Positions 1-9,030 of a DNA stretch of 64,000 nt are shown here, piece after piece. This stretch comes from Rhizobium sp. NFR07 (GTDB lineage: Bacteria > Pseudomonadota > Alphaproteobacteria > Rhizobiales > Rhizobiaceae). The translations under genes were made by a program, and so were the position numbers. Under the pieces are notes generated by a model. It saw only the letters and a list, made by a program, of their open reading frames with translations. It was not told the origin of the DNA and ran no database searches. Each line of letters opens with the position of its first letter. The stretch's first letter is position 1. Location: NCBI RefSeq assembly GCF_900111905.1, contig NZ_FOKM01000005.1:124001-188000 (forward strand), read 5' to 3'.

Positions 1-297
1 GATGATCGAGGAGTTGAAGCCCCCCGCCAGACCGCGCTCGCCGGTAGCGACGACCAGGAGGTGAACCTGGTCCTTGCCGGTGCCGGAAAGCAGGATCGGC
101 GCATCCGCATTGCCGGCATTGGCAGCAGCAAGGCTGCCCAATACCTTGTCCATCCGTTCTGCGTAAGGACGGGCGGCCTCGGCCGCTTCCTGCGCACGAC
201 GCAGCTTCGCCGCGGCGACCATTTTCATCGCCTTGGTGATCTTCTGCGTCGCCTTGACGGAGGCGATCCGGTTTTTCAGATCCTTAAGTGAAGGCAT
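1..297 (-). CDS. atpG: ATP synthase F1 gamma subunit, N-terminal part (cut by window edge)
   Basis: This is the central rotor stalk of F1Fo ATP synthase; it turns inside the alpha3beta3 ring and couples proton flow to ATP synthesis at the cytoplasmic membrane. Reading the minus strand from the ATG at 297 gives [11 protein letters not shown], then the family's N-terminal helix with [20 protein letters not shown], the most conserved gamma-subunit stretch. About 99 codons are present and the frame is open at base 1, so the rest lies outside the window. It follows atpA by 32 bp in the order atpH-atpA-atpG, as in rhizobial atp operons. Identification is secure; only the truncation by the window is unusual. 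Confidence 0.95.
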   Translation of the reverse strand, partial: MPSLKDLKNRIASVKATQKITKAMKMVAAAKLRRAQEAAEAARPYAERMDKVLGSLAAANAGNADAPILLSGTGKDQVHLLVVATGERGLAGGFNSSII

Positions 298-329
298 CCG
301 TTATCGGTCCTTGAGCTAGATCCGTACTT

Positions 330-1859
330 TTAGGCGAAAGACTTTGCGAAGGCGTCGAGAGCCGACTTCAGCTTTGCCTTCGTGTCGTCCGAGATCTGCT
401 TTTCGGTGCGGATCGTATCGAGAACTGCCTTGCCTTCCGAGCGGAGGTAGGACAGCAGGCCCTGTTCGAACTTGCCGACGTCGGAAACCGCGACCTTGTC
501 GAGGTAGCCGTTGACGCCTGCGAAGATCACCGCAACCTGCTCTTCCGTCTTCAGCGGCGAGAACTGCGGCTGCTTCAGGAGTTCCGTCAGGCGTGCACCG
601 CGGTTGAGCAGGCGCTGCGTGGAGGCGTCGAGGTCGGAGCCGAACTGCGCGAAGGCAGCCATTTCGCGATACTGGGCAAGCTCGCCCTTGATCGAGCCGG
701 CAACCTGCTTCATCGCCTTGACCTGCGCGGCCGAGCCGACGCGGGAAACCGACAGACCGACGTTAACGGCCGGACGGATGCCCTGGTAGAACAGGTCGGT
801 TTCGAGGAAGATCTGGCCGTCGGTGATCGAGATCACGTTGGTCGGAATGAAGGCCGAAACGTCGTTACCCTGGGTTTCGATGACCGGCAGAGCCGTCAGC
901 GAACCGGCGCCGCGCTCGTCGGAGAGCTTTGCGGCGCGCTCGAGGAGACGCGAGTGGAGGTAGAAGACGTCGCCCGGATAAGCTTCACGGCCCGGCGGGC
1001 GGCGCAGCAGGAGCGACATCTGACGGTAGGCGACGGCCTGCTTGGAAAGGTCGTCATAAGCGATCAGGGCGTGCTGGCCGTTGTCGCGGAAGTATTCGCC
1101 CATGGCGCAACCGGCGAACGGTGCGAGATACTGCATCGGAGCCGGGTCGGAAGCGGTCGCGGCAACGACGATCGAATACTGCAGTGCGCCGCGTTCTTCG
1201 AGAACCTTGACGAACTGGGCAACGGTCGAACGCTTCTGGCCGATAGCAACGTAGACGCAGAACAGCTTGTCGCCGTCCGGGCCGTTGTCGTGGATCGACT
1301 TCTGGTTCAGGAACGCGTCGAGAATGATGGCGGTCTTGCCGGTCTGGCGGTCGCCGATGACGAGCTCGCGCTGGCCGCGGCCAACCGGAATGAGGGCGTC
1401 GATGGCCTTGAGGCCGGTCGACATCGGCTCATGAACCGACTTGCGCGGGATGATGCCCGGAGCCTTGACGTCAACGCGCGAACGGCGGGTCGAGTTAATC
1501 GGGCCCTTGCCGTCGATCGGATTGCCGAGCGCGTCGACGACGCGGCCGAGCAGTTCCGGACCAACCGGAACGTCGACGATGGCGCCGGTCCGCTTGACGG
1601 TGTCGCCTTCCTTGATGTCACGGTCGGAGCCGAAGATGACGACGCCGACATTGTCGGATTCGAGGTTCAGCGCCATGCCGCGAATTCCGCCCGGGAATTC
1701 GACCATTTCGCCGGCCTGGACATTGTCGAGGCCGTAGACGCGAGCGATACCGTCGCCGACGGAAAGAACCTGGCCGACTTCCGAAACTTCAGCTTCCTGG
1801 CCGAAATTCTTGATCTGGTCCTTGAGAATTGCGGAAATTTCCGCTGCACGGATATCCAT
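330..1859 (-). CDS. atpA: ATP synthase F1 alpha subunit
   Basis: Non-catalytic nucleotide-binding subunit of the F1 head of ATP synthase (cytoplasmic face of the inner membrane). The 509-residue product has the usual alpha-subunit length: an N-terminal beta barrel (about residues 25-95), then the nucleotide-binding domain with Walker A GDRQTGKT near 169-176, and a C-terminal helical domain. The motif [15 protein letters not shown], close to the family signature, is present near residue 285. The ATG at 1859 shares one base with the atpH stop (TGATG), so translation is probably coupled. Operon order is atpH-atpA-atpG. No anomalies were seen. Confidence 0.98.
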   Translation of the reverse strand: MDIRAAEISAILKDQIKNFGQEAEVSEVGQVLSVGDGIARVYGLDNVQAGEMVEFPGGIRGMALNLESDNVGVVIFGSDRDIKEGDTVKRTGAIVDVPVGPELLGRVVDALGNPIDGKGPINSTRRSRVDVKAPGIIPRKSVHEPMSTGLKAIDALIPVGRGQRELVIGDRQTGKTAIILDAFLNQKSIHDNGPDGDKLFCVYVAIGQKRSTVAQFVKVLEERGALQYSIVVAATASDPAPMQYLAPFAGCAMGEYFRDNGQHALIAYDDLSKQAVAYRQMSLLLRRPPGREAYPGDVFYLHSRLLERAAKLSDERGAGSLTALPVIETQGNDVSAFIPTNVISITDGQIFLETDLFYQGIRPAVNVGLSVSRVGSAAQVKAMKQVAGSIKGELAQYREMAAFAQFGSDLDASTQRLLNRGARLTELLKQPQFSPLKTEEQVAVIFAGVNGYLDKVAVSDVGKFEQGLLSYLRSEGKAVLDTIRTEKQISDDTKAKLKSALDAFAKSFA

Positions 1860-2425
1860 CAGCCGACCTCTTTCAATGCAAGCTTAAGGGTGGAAAGTTT
1901 GGTGCGAAGGGAAGTATCGATCTGACGCGAGCCTACCTTGACGATCAGGCCGCCGAGGATCGACGGATCGACCGTGACCGCGATGGTCACGTCCTTGCCG
2001 GTAACGCCCTTCAGCGCCGACTTGAGTTCTTTTTCCTGCGTTGCGGTCAACGCATGGGCCGAGGTGACCTCGGCGGTAACTTCACCGCGGTGTTCAGCGG
2101 CGATTTCGCGATAGGCGCGGATCATGCCCGGAAGGGCAAACAGACGGCGATTGCCAGCCACGACCTTGATGAAGTTCAGAACGGTACCGGAGATGCCGGC
2201 CTTTTCGGCAACGGCACTGGCAGCCTTCTGCTGATCTTCGGCAGAGAAGACCGGACTTGCAACCAGACGCCGCAGATCTTCACTCTCGTCCAGAAGAGCC
2301 TGGAAACGATCGAGATCGGCGCCGACACTGTCGATGGAACCAGATTCCAAAGCCAATTCAAACAGCGACGAAGCATAGCGCTCCGCAACACCGGAAATAA
2401 GCGGGGACGTGTCAGCCACGGGCAC
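1859..2425 (-). CDS. atpH: ATP synthase F1 delta subunit (OSCP homologue)
   Basis: Peripheral stalk subunit linking F1 to the Fo b subunits. The 188-residue product shows the OSCP/delta layout: an N-terminal helical bundle beginning [12 protein letters not shown] and a C-terminal domain with the conserved [14 protein letters not shown] segment (about residues 160-175). The chosen start is GTG at 2425 (MPVADTS), which matches the N-terminus I remember for rhizobial delta subunits; a second GTG lies 6 bp inside. It overlaps atpA by one base. The 261 bp upstream (2426-2686) contain no gene and presumably hold the operon promoter, although I could not fix a -35/-10 pair. Confidence 0.94.
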   Translation of the reverse strand: MPVADTSPLISGVAERYASSLFELALESGSIDSVGADLDRFQALLDESEDLRRLVASPVFSAEDQQKAASAVAEKAGISGTVLNFIKVVAGNRRLFALPGMIRAYREIAAEHRGEVTAEVTSAHALTATQEKELKSALKGVTGKDVTIAVTVDPSILGGLIVKVGSRQIDTSLRTKLSTLKLALKEVG

Positions 2426-2686
2426 AGTTTCCCTGAATTGCCATTCAAGCGCCCAACCTGGAACTCATGTTCAAGCAAGGTCTTGAAAATAATTGAATTT
2501 CCCTCGGAACCTGCGAAGCCTCCAGCCCACCCTTTCCGACGTTCGGGGTCCGTCTAGCATAGGATGTAGGGACTCGCAACACGCCTCGACATCGAAAACG
2601 CCCGTCCTTCAAGGGGATGCGCACATTTTTGACGCGGCAGTGAAGGAATCTCGGGCGCGGGCGCCGGCCTGCGTCAATAAGGCCGG

Positions 2687-3070
2687 TCAAATGTAGCCAA
2701 ACACATAGGCGAGCGGCCCCGCAGCCAGGACAACCTCCAGTAGGAAAAACAGCATATTTCGCGAGGTGAAGCCACGGTCGGCGAAGAAGGAGACGAGCCG
2801 TCCGGCGGCACCGAGCGCCAGCACCACGCCGGTCGCCATGTAGAACCAGTCCTGGGCGAGCAGGATGGGCAGGACACCAAGGCCGATATAGCGCGCGCCT
2901 GCCGCCCGCACGGAACCGTAGCCTTCCGGCAGGACCTGGCCGATCTGGAAAGCGGAAAGCCGAAGGACGGGTCCGGGGCAGAGGAAGACCAGAAGACCGA
3001 TGACGGCCGTGATAGCGCAGGCGACAAAGGCCACCTGCTCGTTCATTTCAGTCGGAAAGTAGAATTCCAT
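2687..3070 (-). CDS. Small polytopic membrane protein of unknown function
   Basis: A 127-residue protein dominated by four hydrophobic segments (about residues 12-31, 57-72, 74-92 and 105-124), so an inner-membrane protein. The start at 3070 is preceded by GAGGGACGACGC-ATG, a reasonable Shine-Dalgarno; a later Met (NEQV...) is possible. The layout and the GRLVSFFADRGFT segment resemble small membrane proteins widespread in rhizobia. I recall relatives being labelled DUF4345-like or as phage-infection-related, but I cannot confirm either. It is transcribed in the same direction as the atp genes, 261 bp upstream of atpH, and is followed by 169 bp of empty sequence before priA's upstream-read 3' end at 3240. 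Function is not assigned. Confidence 0.7.
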   Translation of the reverse strand: MEFYFPTEMNEQVAFVACAITAVIGLLVFLCPGPVLRLSAFQIGQVLPEGYGSVRAAGARYIGLGVLPILLAQDWFYMATGVVLALGAAGRLVSFFADRGFTSRNMLFFLLEVVLAAGPLAYVFGYI

Positions 3071-3239
3071 GCGTCGTCCCTCTGCGAATCGTCCCGATTC
3101 TAGCCAACAGGGTAAACAAGTCGCAAAGATGGGCGTTCAAGGGCGGAGCCCCGTACTTTCCGAAACCGTTTGGGCGTCGCGTCGATGCACCCGACCGGTT
3201 CCAGCGAGGAGGGGCGGTGGTCTTGTGTCCGGAACGGCT

Positions 3240-5477
3240 CTAGAGAAAGCTCTGCGGATCGACGTCGAGCTGAACCTGGACCGTTCCCCGGGCCTTCGGT
3301 CCATTGCCGATCATCGATCGCAGAAAGGCCTGCATGTCGGAATTGCGCCGTCCATGCACGAGAAGCCGGAAGCGGTAGCGGCCACGCACGAGCGCGATCG
3401 GCGCTTCCGCCGGCCCGAGGATCGCGATGCCGGAAACATGCGGAGCGGCCGCGCGAAGGCCGCGGGCATGGTTTTCCGCATCCGCCCGCGTATCGGCAGA
3501 CACGATCAGCGAAGCGAGACGGCCAAAGGGCGGCAGCAGCGCTTTTTCCCGCTCCGAAATCTCGCGCTCGTAAAAGGCAGTGGAATCGCCCGATACGATC
3601 GCCTGCATCACCGGATGCTGCGGCTGGAACGTCTGGATCAGGCCATGGCTTTTCAAGCCCGTTCGCCCGGCGCGGCCTGTCACCTGGCTGAGCAGCTGGA
3701 ATGTCCGTTCGGCCGCCCGCGGATCGCCGTTCGACAGGCCGAGGTCGGCATCGACGATGCCGACCAGTGTCATCAGCGGAAAGTTGTGGCCCTTGGCGAC
3801 GAGCTGCGTACCGATGACGATATCCACATCACCCTTGGCGATGGCTTCGAGTTCCAGCCGCATGCGCTTGACCCCGCCGAGAATGTCCGAAGACATGACG
3901 ATCGTGCGCGCATCGGGAAAATGCTTCTCCACCTCTTCGGCGATACGTTCGACACCCGGACCGCACGCAACGAGATGATCGAGCGTCCCGCATTCCGGGC
4001 AGGCTTCCGGCGTATGCTGGTGATAGCCGCATTGATGGCACTGGATCTGGTTCTTGAAGCGGTGCTCGACCAGCCAGCTCGAACATTGCGGGCACTGGAA
4101 CCGGTGGCCGCAGACGCGGCAGAGCGTCAGCGGCGCATAACCGCGTCGATTGAGGAAGAGCAGCGCCTGTTCTTTTTTCTCGATCGTCCGCGCGATCGCC
4201 CGCACCAGCAGAGGCGACAGGAAGCCGCCGCGTTCCGGTGGATGGCGCCGCATGTCGATAAGATGCAGGTCCGGCAACGCCGCATCGCCGAAACGGGTCG
4301 GCAGTTGCACGAGATTGTAGCGGCCGGACAGTCCGTTGACCTGGCTTTCGACAGAAGGAGTGGCCGAGACGAGGACGACCGGAAAGTCGCCGATCCGGGC
4401 TCTCACCACCGCCATGTCGCGCGCATTATAGAAAACGCGGTCTTCCTGCTTGTAGGCAGGGTCGTGCTCTTCATCGACGATGATGAGGCCGAGTTCCTCG
4501 AAGGGCAGGAACAGCGCCGAACGCGCACCGGCCACGACGCGCACCTCGCCCGTCACCACGCCGCGCCACACCTTTTCGCGCATGCGGGGCGAAAGATCGG
4601 AATGCCATTCGGCCGGCTTGGCGCCAAAACGCTGCTCGAAACGCTCGAGGAAGGCCGGCGTCAGCGCGATCTCGGGCAAGAGGATCATCACCTGCTTGCC
4701 ACGCCTCAGCGTCTCGGCGATCGCCTCGAAATAGACTTCCGTCTTGCCGGAGCCCGTCACCCCGTCGATCAGCGAGGCGGCAAACCCGCCTTCACGGATG
4801 GAGGCAACGATCTCTTGCGCCGCATCCTTCTGCGGCCCTTCGATGCGCGGGGCAATATAGTCGGGATCCGGTTTCGCCACGACGGGCGGCGGAGGCAGAA
4901 AGATCGTGTCGAACATGCCCTGCTTGATCAGCCCGTCGATCACGCTGAGCGACACGCCCGCGGCATGGGCGAGCCCGCTCCGCGTCCACGGCGCATCCTG
5001 CTCGCGCGCCATGTCAAGCACGCGGGTTCTCGCCGGCGTCAGCCGATCCGGCTCACCGCCGAGATAGCGCAGGCCCTCCACCATCGGCTCGGGATCGAGC
5101 GCCGCCGGCGCCCGGATCGCCATGCGGGCGACAAGCCCCGGCGGCGAGAGCGTATAGGCAGACACCCAGTCGACGAAGTCGCGCATATCCTTCGACAGCG
5201 GCGGGCAGTCGAAGACGAGCGTGATCGGACGAAGCTTCTTGGGATCGAGCCGCTCGTCGTTCTCGCCCTCCCAGACAACGCCGATCACCTGGCGCGGTCC
5301 GACCGGCACCTGCACGACTGAACCGGGCTCGACATGCATGCCCTCCGGCACGGCATAGCTATAGGCCACCGGCACCGGCAGAGGCACCAGAACCGGCACG
5401 ACGCGCACGGGCGCCCGCGACGGCGCAAGCGCGTCGCCGAACAGCGAACTCATCATGTCGGAAGAATCTCTGGCCAT
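3240..5477 (-). CDS. priA: Primosomal replication-restart helicase PriA
   Basis: A 3'-5' DNA helicase that reloads DnaB at stalled forks in the cytoplasm. The N-terminal DNA-binding domain (VPLPVPVAYSY) is followed by Walker A DGVTGSGKTEVY, the DEEH box in LIIVDEEHDPAYKQ, and a zinc-binding region with the CRVCGHRFQCPQC and CHQCGYHQHTPEACPECG cysteine clusters. Next come the C-terminal helicase motifs GTQLVAKGHNFP and QVTGRAGR. The open frame extends to 5711, but that extension runs through a repeat element and has no PriA homology. I therefore start at ATG 5477 (MARDSSDMMSS), giving 745 residues; ATG 5456 is an alternative. It stands alone between a membrane-protein gene and a REP-like element. 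Confidence 0.96.
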   Translation of the reverse strand: MARDSSDMMSSLFGDALAPSRAPVRVVPVLVPLPVPVAYSYAVPEGMHVEPGSVVQVPVGPRQVIGVVWEGENDERLDPKKLRPITLVFDCPPLSKDMRDFVDWVSAYTLSPPGLVARMAIRAPAALDPEPMVEGLRYLGGEPDRLTPARTRVLDMAREQDAPWTRSGLAHAAGVSLSVIDGLIKQGMFDTIFLPPPPVVAKPDPDYIAPRIEGPQKDAAQEIVASIREGGFAASLIDGVTGSGKTEVYFEAIAETLRRGKQVMILLPEIALTPAFLERFEQRFGAKPAEWHSDLSPRMREKVWRGVVTGEVRVVAGARSALFLPFEELGLIIVDEEHDPAYKQEDRVFYNARDMAVVRARIGDFPVVLVSATPSVESQVNGLSGRYNLVQLPTRFGDAALPDLHLIDMRRHPPERGGFLSPLLVRAIARTIEKKEQALLFLNRRGYAPLTLCRVCGHRFQCPQCSSWLVEHRFKNQIQCHQCGYHQHTPEACPECGTLDHLVACGPGVERIAEEVEKHFPDARTIVMSSDILGGVKRMRLELEAIAKGDVDIVIGTQLVAKGHNFPLMTLVGIVDADLGLSNGDPRAAERTFQLLSQVTGRAGRTGLKSHGLIQTFQPQHPVMQAIVSGDSTAFYEREISEREKALLPPFGRLASLIVSADTRADAENHARGLRAAAPHVSGIAILGPAEAPIALVRGRYRFRLLVHGRRNSDMQAFLRSMIGNGPKARGTVQVQLDVDPQSFL

Positions 5478-5583
5478 GCGGCGCGACCATGCATCGGAAG
5501 AGAACAAAAGTGAACCCTGGACAATGGGATTCTGAACGGCTTCACAACGTGTCGGCTGTCGTAGGGATGGCCCACAGACCTTT

Positions 5584-5720
5584 CTCATTCCTGTGCTCGT
5601 CACAGGAATCCAGCCATGGCGCGTCTGCGTCATGAGGGGACTGTATCTTATTCTTATAAAGAGTTTCGTGCGCACAAGGACTTGGGCGCACTGGATTCCT
5701 GTGACAAGCACAGGAATGAG
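5584..5720. repeat. REP/BIME-like pair of inverted hairpins (element 1)
   Basis: Two 30-bp arms at 5584-5613 and 5691-5720 are inverted copies of each other with one mismatch (29/30). Each arm is also a hairpin: the left is ATTCCTGTG-CTCGT-CACAGGAAT (5587-5609), and the right has the same 9-bp stems around ACAAG (5695-5717). The 77 bp between the arms contain no gene. The element fills the priA / AAA-ATPase gap. The architecture matches the second element at 13378-13461, although the stem sequences differ. No transposase is nearby, which suggests a non-autonomous intergenic repeat. Confidence 0.85.
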
Positions 5721-5744
5721 GGAGATAGCGTTGAGCCCTGACCG

Positions 5745-6896
5745 CTAACAGCTTCCATAGTCCTCGTCATCCTCGTCCATCAGCCCCGTCGCCCGCATGC
5801 CTTCGATCCAGGTGGCGCCCTCCTTGCGAATGACCCGCTTGGCCCGTACCCCGCAGCGCTCCTGCACGGCGGCAGCCAGTTGCTCGGAATGGGTGACGAT
5901 CCAGATCTGGCTCGACTTCGCCGCTTCGCCGATCATATCGGCCAGCGGCTCGAGCATATCCGGATGCAGGCTCGCTTCCGGTTCGTTGAGCGCGATCAGC
6001 GGCGGCTGTCGATAGGACATAAGCGCCGCCGCCAGCCCGAGAAAGCGGATCTGCCCGTCCGACAATTCGCGCGGTTTGAAGACCCTTAGCGGCATATGCG
6101 GGAAGACCAGCCCGAATTCCGCATATTCGCCGGGCTCCGGCACCGAGAGCCTCGCGCCCTCGAAGGCGGTGGCAATCGCTCGGTTCAATTCGATCGTGTC
6201 GCCACGGATATGTTCCAGCGTGGCGAACACCGCCGCAATATTCGCACCGTCCTCGTCGAGCAGAGGCGCAGTGACCGCCAGACATGGCTGCCGCATCGGT
6301 GAATCGCGGTCGGTGCGAAACCCGTGGAAGAAGCGCCAGCTTTCCACCATCCGCCGAAAAGCCCCGATCTCCGGATAATGCCCGGCATCGCCGAGCAGCG
6401 CGATCGCCGTTTCCGACGTCATCGCCTTTTCCGGATATTCCTGCATTCGGTTGGCGGCATCCCGCACCATGATGCCGGGCCCTGCCCGCTTCATCATCGC
6501 CACCGGCCGCGAGCCGGTCTCGATCGAGAGCTCCTCTTCCTTGATCTGCGGTTCGAAGGCGAAACCGGCGGCAGCCTTCGGCGGCCTCAGCCCCGCTTCC
6601 ACCCGGTATCGAAAGGTGATGGCACGTTCCTCGTCCAGCACCTCGACATTGAGCTTGATGCGGAAATTCTTCTCGTTGCGCCGATGGCCGGACCAGAGCG
6701 CCGAAGCCATTCCGCCTTCCGCCGCGATTTCGGCAGCCAGCGTGCCGCGCACAGCCGCCTGGATCAGCTGCAGCGCACGATAGAGATTGGATTTGCCGAC
6801 ACCGTTCTCGCCGATGAACAGGTTGACGCCTGATAGATCCATGCCGATCGACCGCAGGGAGCGATAGTTCTTCGCTGACATGGAACGAAGCAGCAT
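5745..6896 (-). CDS. AAA-family ATPase of the RecF/OLD-like (AAA_21) type
   Basis: A 383-residue P-loop ATPase. It starts with the SMC/RecF-type beta strand and Walker A GENGVGKSN (about residues 29-37), and has an ABC-like signature LSDGQIRFLGLA (about 278-289). Walker B follows as PPLIALNEPEASLHP, then an H-loop IVTHSEQLA. This split layout with a long middle insertion is typical of ATPases that act alone or with nuclease/TOPRIM partners. No nuclease, methylase or toxin gene is adjacent: priA lies downstream and an acyltransferase upstream, 40 bp away and co-oriented. The position before Glu in Walker B is Asn rather than Asp. Substrate unknown; a DNA-linked role is only inference. Confidence 0.8.
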   Translation of the reverse strand: MLLRSMSAKNYRSLRSIGMDLSGVNLFIGENGVGKSNLYRALQLIQAAVRGTLAAEIAAEGGMASALWSGHRRNEKNFRIKLNVEVLDEERAITFRYRVEAGLRPPKAAAGFAFEPQIKEEELSIETGSRPVAMMKRAGPGIMVRDAANRMQEYPEKAMTSETAIALLGDAGHYPEIGAFRRMVESWRFFHGFRTDRDSPMRQPCLAVTAPLLDEDGANIAAVFATLEHIRGDTIELNRAIATAFEGARLSVPEPGEYAEFGLVFPHMPLRVFKPRELSDGQIRFLGLAAALMSYRQPPLIALNEPEASLHPDMLEPLADMIGEAAKSSQIWIVTHSEQLAAAVQERCGVRAKRVIRKEGATWIEGMRATGLMDEDDEDYGSC

Positions 6897-6936
6897 GCCG
6901 AACCTCCCATGGCTTCAATCGTCTAAGCGATTTTGC

Positions 6937-7866
6937 TCAAGCCGCCGAAACGACCTCCGGCTTGACTAGCCCCGCGAACCGGGCATCGCCATCGGCCGCC
7001 AGTTCGACGACGGTGTGGTGCTCCAGCGCCTTGGTCACTTCCGCCGGATCGCCTTCCAACTGGTCGGGCTCGATCATCTGGCCGACGGTGAAGTCGAAGC
7101 GGTTGCCCTTCTTGTTCAAGAGCTCATAGAACACCGTCATGTCGCGCAATTCGGTCGACCATTTGGCGAACCAGTAGAACAGGCCGGAATTGCGCGCCGT
7201 GATATGGATCGGCAGGATCGGCAGATTGTATTTGCGCGCCAGGCTAACGGCGGAAGTCTTCCACGGCCGCTCGTTGAGCTTGCCGTTTGCCCAATAGGCG
7301 ATGCGGCCGGACGGGAAGAGCACCATCACCTTGCCCTCCTCGACCGCCTTGTTGGTCAGCACCAGAGTCTCGCGGGTCTTCAGTTTGCTCTTGTATTCGT
7401 CGCGCCACTCGACCGGAATGATCATCTCGGCAAAGCGCGGATTGACGCGCACGGCATCACGATTGGCAAAGACCATCAGGTCGGGGCGGGTTGCCTTCAA
7501 CAGATCGAAGACGGCAACGCCGTCGGCAATGCCGGTCGGGTGGTTGCTGACCAGGATGAAACCGCCATTTTGCGGAATTCGCTCGGCATTCTTCGCCTTG
7601 ATCTCCAGCTTCAGCAGATCGCTCATATATTCGAAACATTGGAAGCCGCTTTTCGGCGCCACGTCGTCGGCGAACTCGATCGCCTTGCCATAGCGCAGCA
7701 GCGTGTAGAGAAACGGCCGCATGACCGGCCAGAACGGGCTGCCGACGATGCGTTTGCCGCGCTCCCCGATCAGCGTATCGACGATATGGCCGGGCCGGCC
7801 CCGCGAGTTGAGAGTTATGGTTTCCGCGAATTGACTCAAGGTCGTCGAACTATCACGGCGGGCCAT
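6937..7866 (-). CDS. Lysophospholipid / hemolysin-type acyltransferase (PlsC-like)
   Basis: Predicted membrane-associated acyltransferase that transfers a fatty acyl chain to a glycerolipid or aminolipid acceptor. The 309-residue product contains the acyltransferase block NHPTGIADG (H-x5-D spacing, as in hemolysin-type members) at about residue 125. It is followed by VFANRDAVR, then the substrate-site motif FPSGRIAY (cf. FPEGTRS) and PILPIHITARNSG. I start at ATG 7866 (MARRDSS); the open frame upstream lacks homology-like sequence. It is divergent from xerC across 136 bp and upstream of the AAA ATPase by 40 bp. The acyl acceptor (phospholipid or ornithine lipid) cannot be told from sequence. 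Confidence 0.8.
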   Translation of the reverse strand: MARRDSSTTLSQFAETITLNSRGRPGHIVDTLIGERGKRIVGSPFWPVMRPFLYTLLRYGKAIEFADDVAPKSGFQCFEYMSDLLKLEIKAKNAERIPQNGGFILVSNHPTGIADGVAVFDLLKATRPDLMVFANRDAVRVNPRFAEMIIPVEWRDEYKSKLKTRETLVLTNKAVEEGKVMVLFPSGRIAYWANGKLNERPWKTSAVSLARKYNLPILPIHITARNSGLFYWFAKWSTELRDMTVFYELLNKKGNRFDFTVGQMIEPDQLEGDPAEVTKALEHHTVVELAADGDARFAGLVKPEVVSAA

Positions 7867-8002
7867 ACAAACTCCTTGGGCAGGGCGGCTTTGTGGCAGC
7901 CCTGTATGATAAAACTTTGGCAGAGTACCGGCACTTAGGATTTTCGTAACGCTACCGATAGCAATCTGGTGCGGCTTTCCACCAAAATCAACGGGCAAGA
8001 GC

Positions 8003-8938
8003 TTGAACGAACTGCTGATCATTGCCGCGCCGGACCTTTCGGCCAAGCGCCAGGAGTGGCTGGAAAGCCTCGAAAACGAGCGCCGGCTCTCCGCCAATAC
8101 GCTCGATGCCTATGAGCGCGACACCCGGCAGTTCCTGACCTTTCTGACCGGCCACCTCGCCGGCCCGCCGAAACTTTCCGACATCCATACGCTGCGGCCG
8201 GCCGATCTGCGCGCCTTCCTGGCGCAGCGTCGCCGCGACGGCTCGGGCGCCCGTTCGCTCGGCCGGCATCTCGCCGGTCTGCGGTCCCTCCTCAAATATC
8301 TCGAGCGCCAGGGCCTGGTGAATGCCGCAGCCGCCGGCGCCATCCGCGCGCCGAAACAGCCGAAATCGCTGCCCAAGCCGCTGACCGACCGGCAGGCGAC
8401 CAACCTGACGATCTCCGACATCCAGCTGCATGACGAGCCATGGATCGCCGCCCGCGATGCCGCCGTGCTGGCACTTCTCTACGGCTGCGGCCTGCGTATT
8501 TCCGAAGCGCTTGGCCTCAAGCCCGACGAGATCGAACCCGGCACGGCGACGCTGCGCATCAAGGGCAAGGGCGGCAAGACTCGCATCGTGCCGGTGCTTC
8601 CGGCGGTCTCCGAAGCGGTCACGCACTACCGCGATATCTGCCCATACCACCTGACCGAGGACCAGCCGCTGTTTCGCGGCGCCCGCGGCGGACCGCTGCA
8701 GCCGGCGATCATCCAGCGACAGATGCAGAAGCTGCGTAGCGCTTTCGGCCTGCCGGATACCGCGACGCCGCACGCACTCCGGCATTCCTTCGCCACCCAT
8801 CTTCTTGCCGGCGGCGGCGACCTGCGCACCATCCAGGAATTGCTCGGCCATGCCAGTCTGTCGACGACACAGGTCTATACCGGTGTCGATACCTCACGCC
8901 TGCTGGAAGTCTACGATCGGGCACATCCCCGGGCGTGA
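8003..8938 (+). CDS. xerC: Tyrosine recombinase XerC
   Basis: Site-specific recombinase that, with XerD, resolves chromosome dimers at dif. The 311-residue product has an N-terminal SAM-like core-binding domain (about 15-100) and a C-terminal catalytic domain. The full catalytic set is visible: Arg in CGLRISEAL, Lys in KGKGGKTR, His-x-x-Arg in HALRHSFATHLL, His in LGHASLSTTQ, and the nucleophile Tyr in QVYTGVD. Proximity to priA is what I expect for rhizobial xerC rather than a phage integrase, and no attachment sites or phage genes are nearby. The start is TTG 8003 with only a weak purine stretch upstream, so the exact N-terminus is uncertain. Confidence 0.93.
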   Translation: MNELLIIAAPDLSAKRQEWLESLENERRLSANTLDAYERDTRQFLTFLTGHLAGPPKLSDIHTLRPADLRAFLAQRRRDGSGARSLGRHLAGLRSLLKYLERQGLVNAAAAGAIRAPKQPKSLPKPLTDRQATNLTISDIQLHDEPWIAARDAAVLALLYGCGLRISEALGLKPDEIEPGTATLRIKGKGGKTRIVPVLPAVSEAVTHYRDICPYHLTEDQPLFRGARGGPLQPAIIQRQMQKLRSAFGLPDTATPHALRHSFATHLLAGGGDLRTIQELLGHASLSTTQVYTGVDTSRLLEVYDRAHPRA

Positions 8939-9030
8939 CCGCCCGATGGAGAACCATTCCTTAACCAAACCCGTTAAGCAGCTGTCGAACTCGGATTGAT
9001 AGTTTCGCATGACAATTGCGGATCGATGAC

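Noticed and set aside
3069..5321. A 750-codon plus-strand open frame
   Set aside because: Antisense shadow of priA; Arg/His-rich translation with no recognisable domain.
5478..5711. A longer PriA N-terminus
   Set aside because: The extension is translated from the REP-like element and the flanking intergenic sequence, and has no similarity to the PriA N-terminal domain.
5767..6918. A 383-codon minus-strand frame overlapping the AAA ATPase
   Set aside because: Same strand but shifted frame; the other frame carries Walker A, signature and Walker B motifs, whereas this one is Arg/Gly-rich without motifs.
8003..8938. Phage or island integrase
   Set aside because: Motifs and location match chromosomal xerC, and no tRNA, attachment repeats or phage genes are nearby.
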